NCBI GenBank assembly: GCA_963811825.1
Contig: CAWESS010000018.1
Location: 62,001 to 126,000 of the forward strand
DNA: 64,000 nucleotides
Direction: 5' to 3'
Source of the DNA: Fodinibacter sp963811825
Lineage (GTDB): Bacteria; Actinomycetota; Actinomycetes; Actinomycetales; Dermatophilaceae
The first letter of the stretch is position 1. Every line of letters starts with the position of its first letter. Below the pieces are notes generated by a model. The model was not told where the DNA came from, did no database searches, and was given only the letters and a program-made list of their open reading frames with translations. This document shows, piece after piece, positions 63,149-64,000 of the stretch. Made by a program: the position numbers and the translations under genes.

Positions 63149-64000
63149 GCGGCTGGCGCAACTGGGGTGGGAACGTCGTGGCGTCGCCCGCGCAGGTCCG
63201 TCACGTGGACAGCGTCCAGGCCGTCTCGGATGCCGTGCACGCGGCGGCCCGCGCCGGGCTGGGGGTGCGGGTGGCCGGGTCCGGGCACTCCTTCACGCCG
63301 CTCGTCGCCACCGACGGCATGTTGCTCCACGTCGACGGGATGAGCGGGGTCATCGGCGTCGACCGTGCGCGCGGCCGGGTGCGGGTGCTGGCCGGCACGC
63401 CGCTGCACGTGCTCAACCCCGCACTGCAACGGCTCGGGCTGGCGCTGCCCAACCTCGGCGACATCGACCGGCAGACGATCTCGGGGGCCATCGCCACCGG
63501 CACCCACGGCACGGGGACCCGGCGCCAGGGAATCGCGGCTGCCGTGACCGGGCTGACGCTCGTCCTCGCCGACGGCAGCACGCTGGAGTGCTCGGCCGAC
63601 GTCGAACCGGACGTGTTCCGCGCGGCTGCGCTCGGGCTGGGCGCCCTCGGTGTCGTCACCGAGGTCGAGCTGGCGTGCGTCCCGGCGTTCCGGTTGCACG
63701 CGAAGGAGTCGAGCGAGGGGCTCAGCGCGCTGCTGCCCCGGGTGCAGGCCGAGGCTGATGCGCACGACCACCTCGACCTGCACTGGTTCCCGCACACCGA
63801 CCGGGTGCTCGTGAAACGCAACGACGTCGTCGGTCCCGGCGAGGGCCCGCCCCCGCTCGCGCCCTGGCGGTCACGGCTCGACGACGACCTGCTCGCCAAC
63901 CGGGTGTTCGAGGTGTTGAACCGCGGGGCCGCAGCGCTCCCGGCAGCCGTGCCGGTCGTCAACCGCGTGTCGGCCCGGGTGCTCGGGGCGCGCGAGTTCG
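63145..64000 (+). CDS. D-arabinono-1,4-lactone oxidase-family flavoprotein, 3'-partial
   Basis: Starts MSGWRNWGGNVVASPAQVRH at ATG63145 and stays open to the window edge (285 codons seen; the family has about 430). The FAD-binding PCMH domain is clear: VRVAGSGHSFTPLVATDGML, VRVLAGTPLHVLNPALQRLG, LALPNLGDIDRQTISGAIAT and GTHGTGTRRQGIAAAVTGLT. The substrate domain begins near LHAKESSEGLSALLPRVQAE. It probably oxidises an aldonolactone or sugar alcohol to its keto form with O2 or an acceptor. The start overlaps the preceding stop. Confidence 0.88.
   Translation, partial: MSGWRNWGGNVVASPAQVRHVDSVQAVSDAVHAAARAGLGVRVAGSGHSFTPLVATDGMLLHVDGMSGVIGVDRARGRVRVLAGTPLHVLNPALQRLGLALPNLGDIDRQTISGAIATGTHGTGTRRQGIAAAVTGLTLVLADGSTLECSADVEPDVFRAAALGLGALGVVTEVELACVPAFRLHAKESSEGLSALLPRVQAEADAHDHLDLHWFPHTDRVLVKRNDVVGPGEGPPPLAPWRSRLDDDLLANRVFEVLNRGAAALPAAVPVVNRVSARVLGAREF

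Overview
The window is high-GC (about 72% by eye), gene-dense actinobacterial DNA. A mycothione reductase, a complete set of menaquinone (not ubiquinone) genes, the rex-hemA-hemC-hemD-hemB block, a ResB/CcsB cytochrome c maturation system and a DUF4229 protein fit an aerobic Actinomycetota. I infer Micrococcales, probably Intrasporangiaceae or a relative; the family is a guess from gene order and style.

Layout. 0-4.2 kb: an acyltransferase, a frameshifted glutaredoxin-like gene, a membrane protein, an SDR and its divergent TetR regulator with an operator array. 4.2-15 kb: a Rex operator, rex and the heme genes hemA, hemC, hemD and hemB, then an L,D-transpeptidase, an NYN protein, YceI, a MarR regulator and hemL. 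15-20 kb: a histidine phosphatase and a ResA/CcdA/ResB/CcsB operon for cytochrome c maturation. 20-22.3 kb: menA, a PLDc_N-type membrane protein and menE. 22.3-28 kb: a histidine kinase with a cNMP-type sensor domain, a response regulator/thioredoxin reductase fusion, a divergent hemerythrin-like gene, a mycothiol-enzyme-like protein, and a MarR/membrane-protein pair behind two nested inverted repeats. 28.0-31.4 kb: a low-GC (about 58%) tract without intact genes, ending in a shattered NmrA-family gene and an integrase C-terminal scrap. 31.4-44.2 kb: menB, vapBC, an unknown gene, menC, a VOC protein, mtr, a WXG100-like/hydrolase pair, menD, menJ, menF and menG. 44.2-60.6 kb: all 14 nuo genes. 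60.6-64 kb: a polyprenyl diphosphate synthase, an MFS pseudogene, an amino-acid racemase/aldolase-like gene and a lactone oxidase running off the end.

How it works together: most of the window builds one electron-transport chain. It supplies heme (hem), covalent cytochrome c (ccdA/resB/ccsB), menaquinone (menA-G, menJ, prenyl synthase) and the NADH entry point (nuo). Rex-type operators precede both rex-hem and nuo, so NADH/NAD+ balance probably sets the output of both.

Sequence quality: at least 14 conserved genes or reading frames (hemC, nuoB, nuoG, menD twice, mtr and others) are broken by what in every case looks like one extra base. I read these as residual sequencing insertions rather than biology and report those genes as whole loci. 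The same process, much denser, may explain part of the 28-31.4 kb tract.
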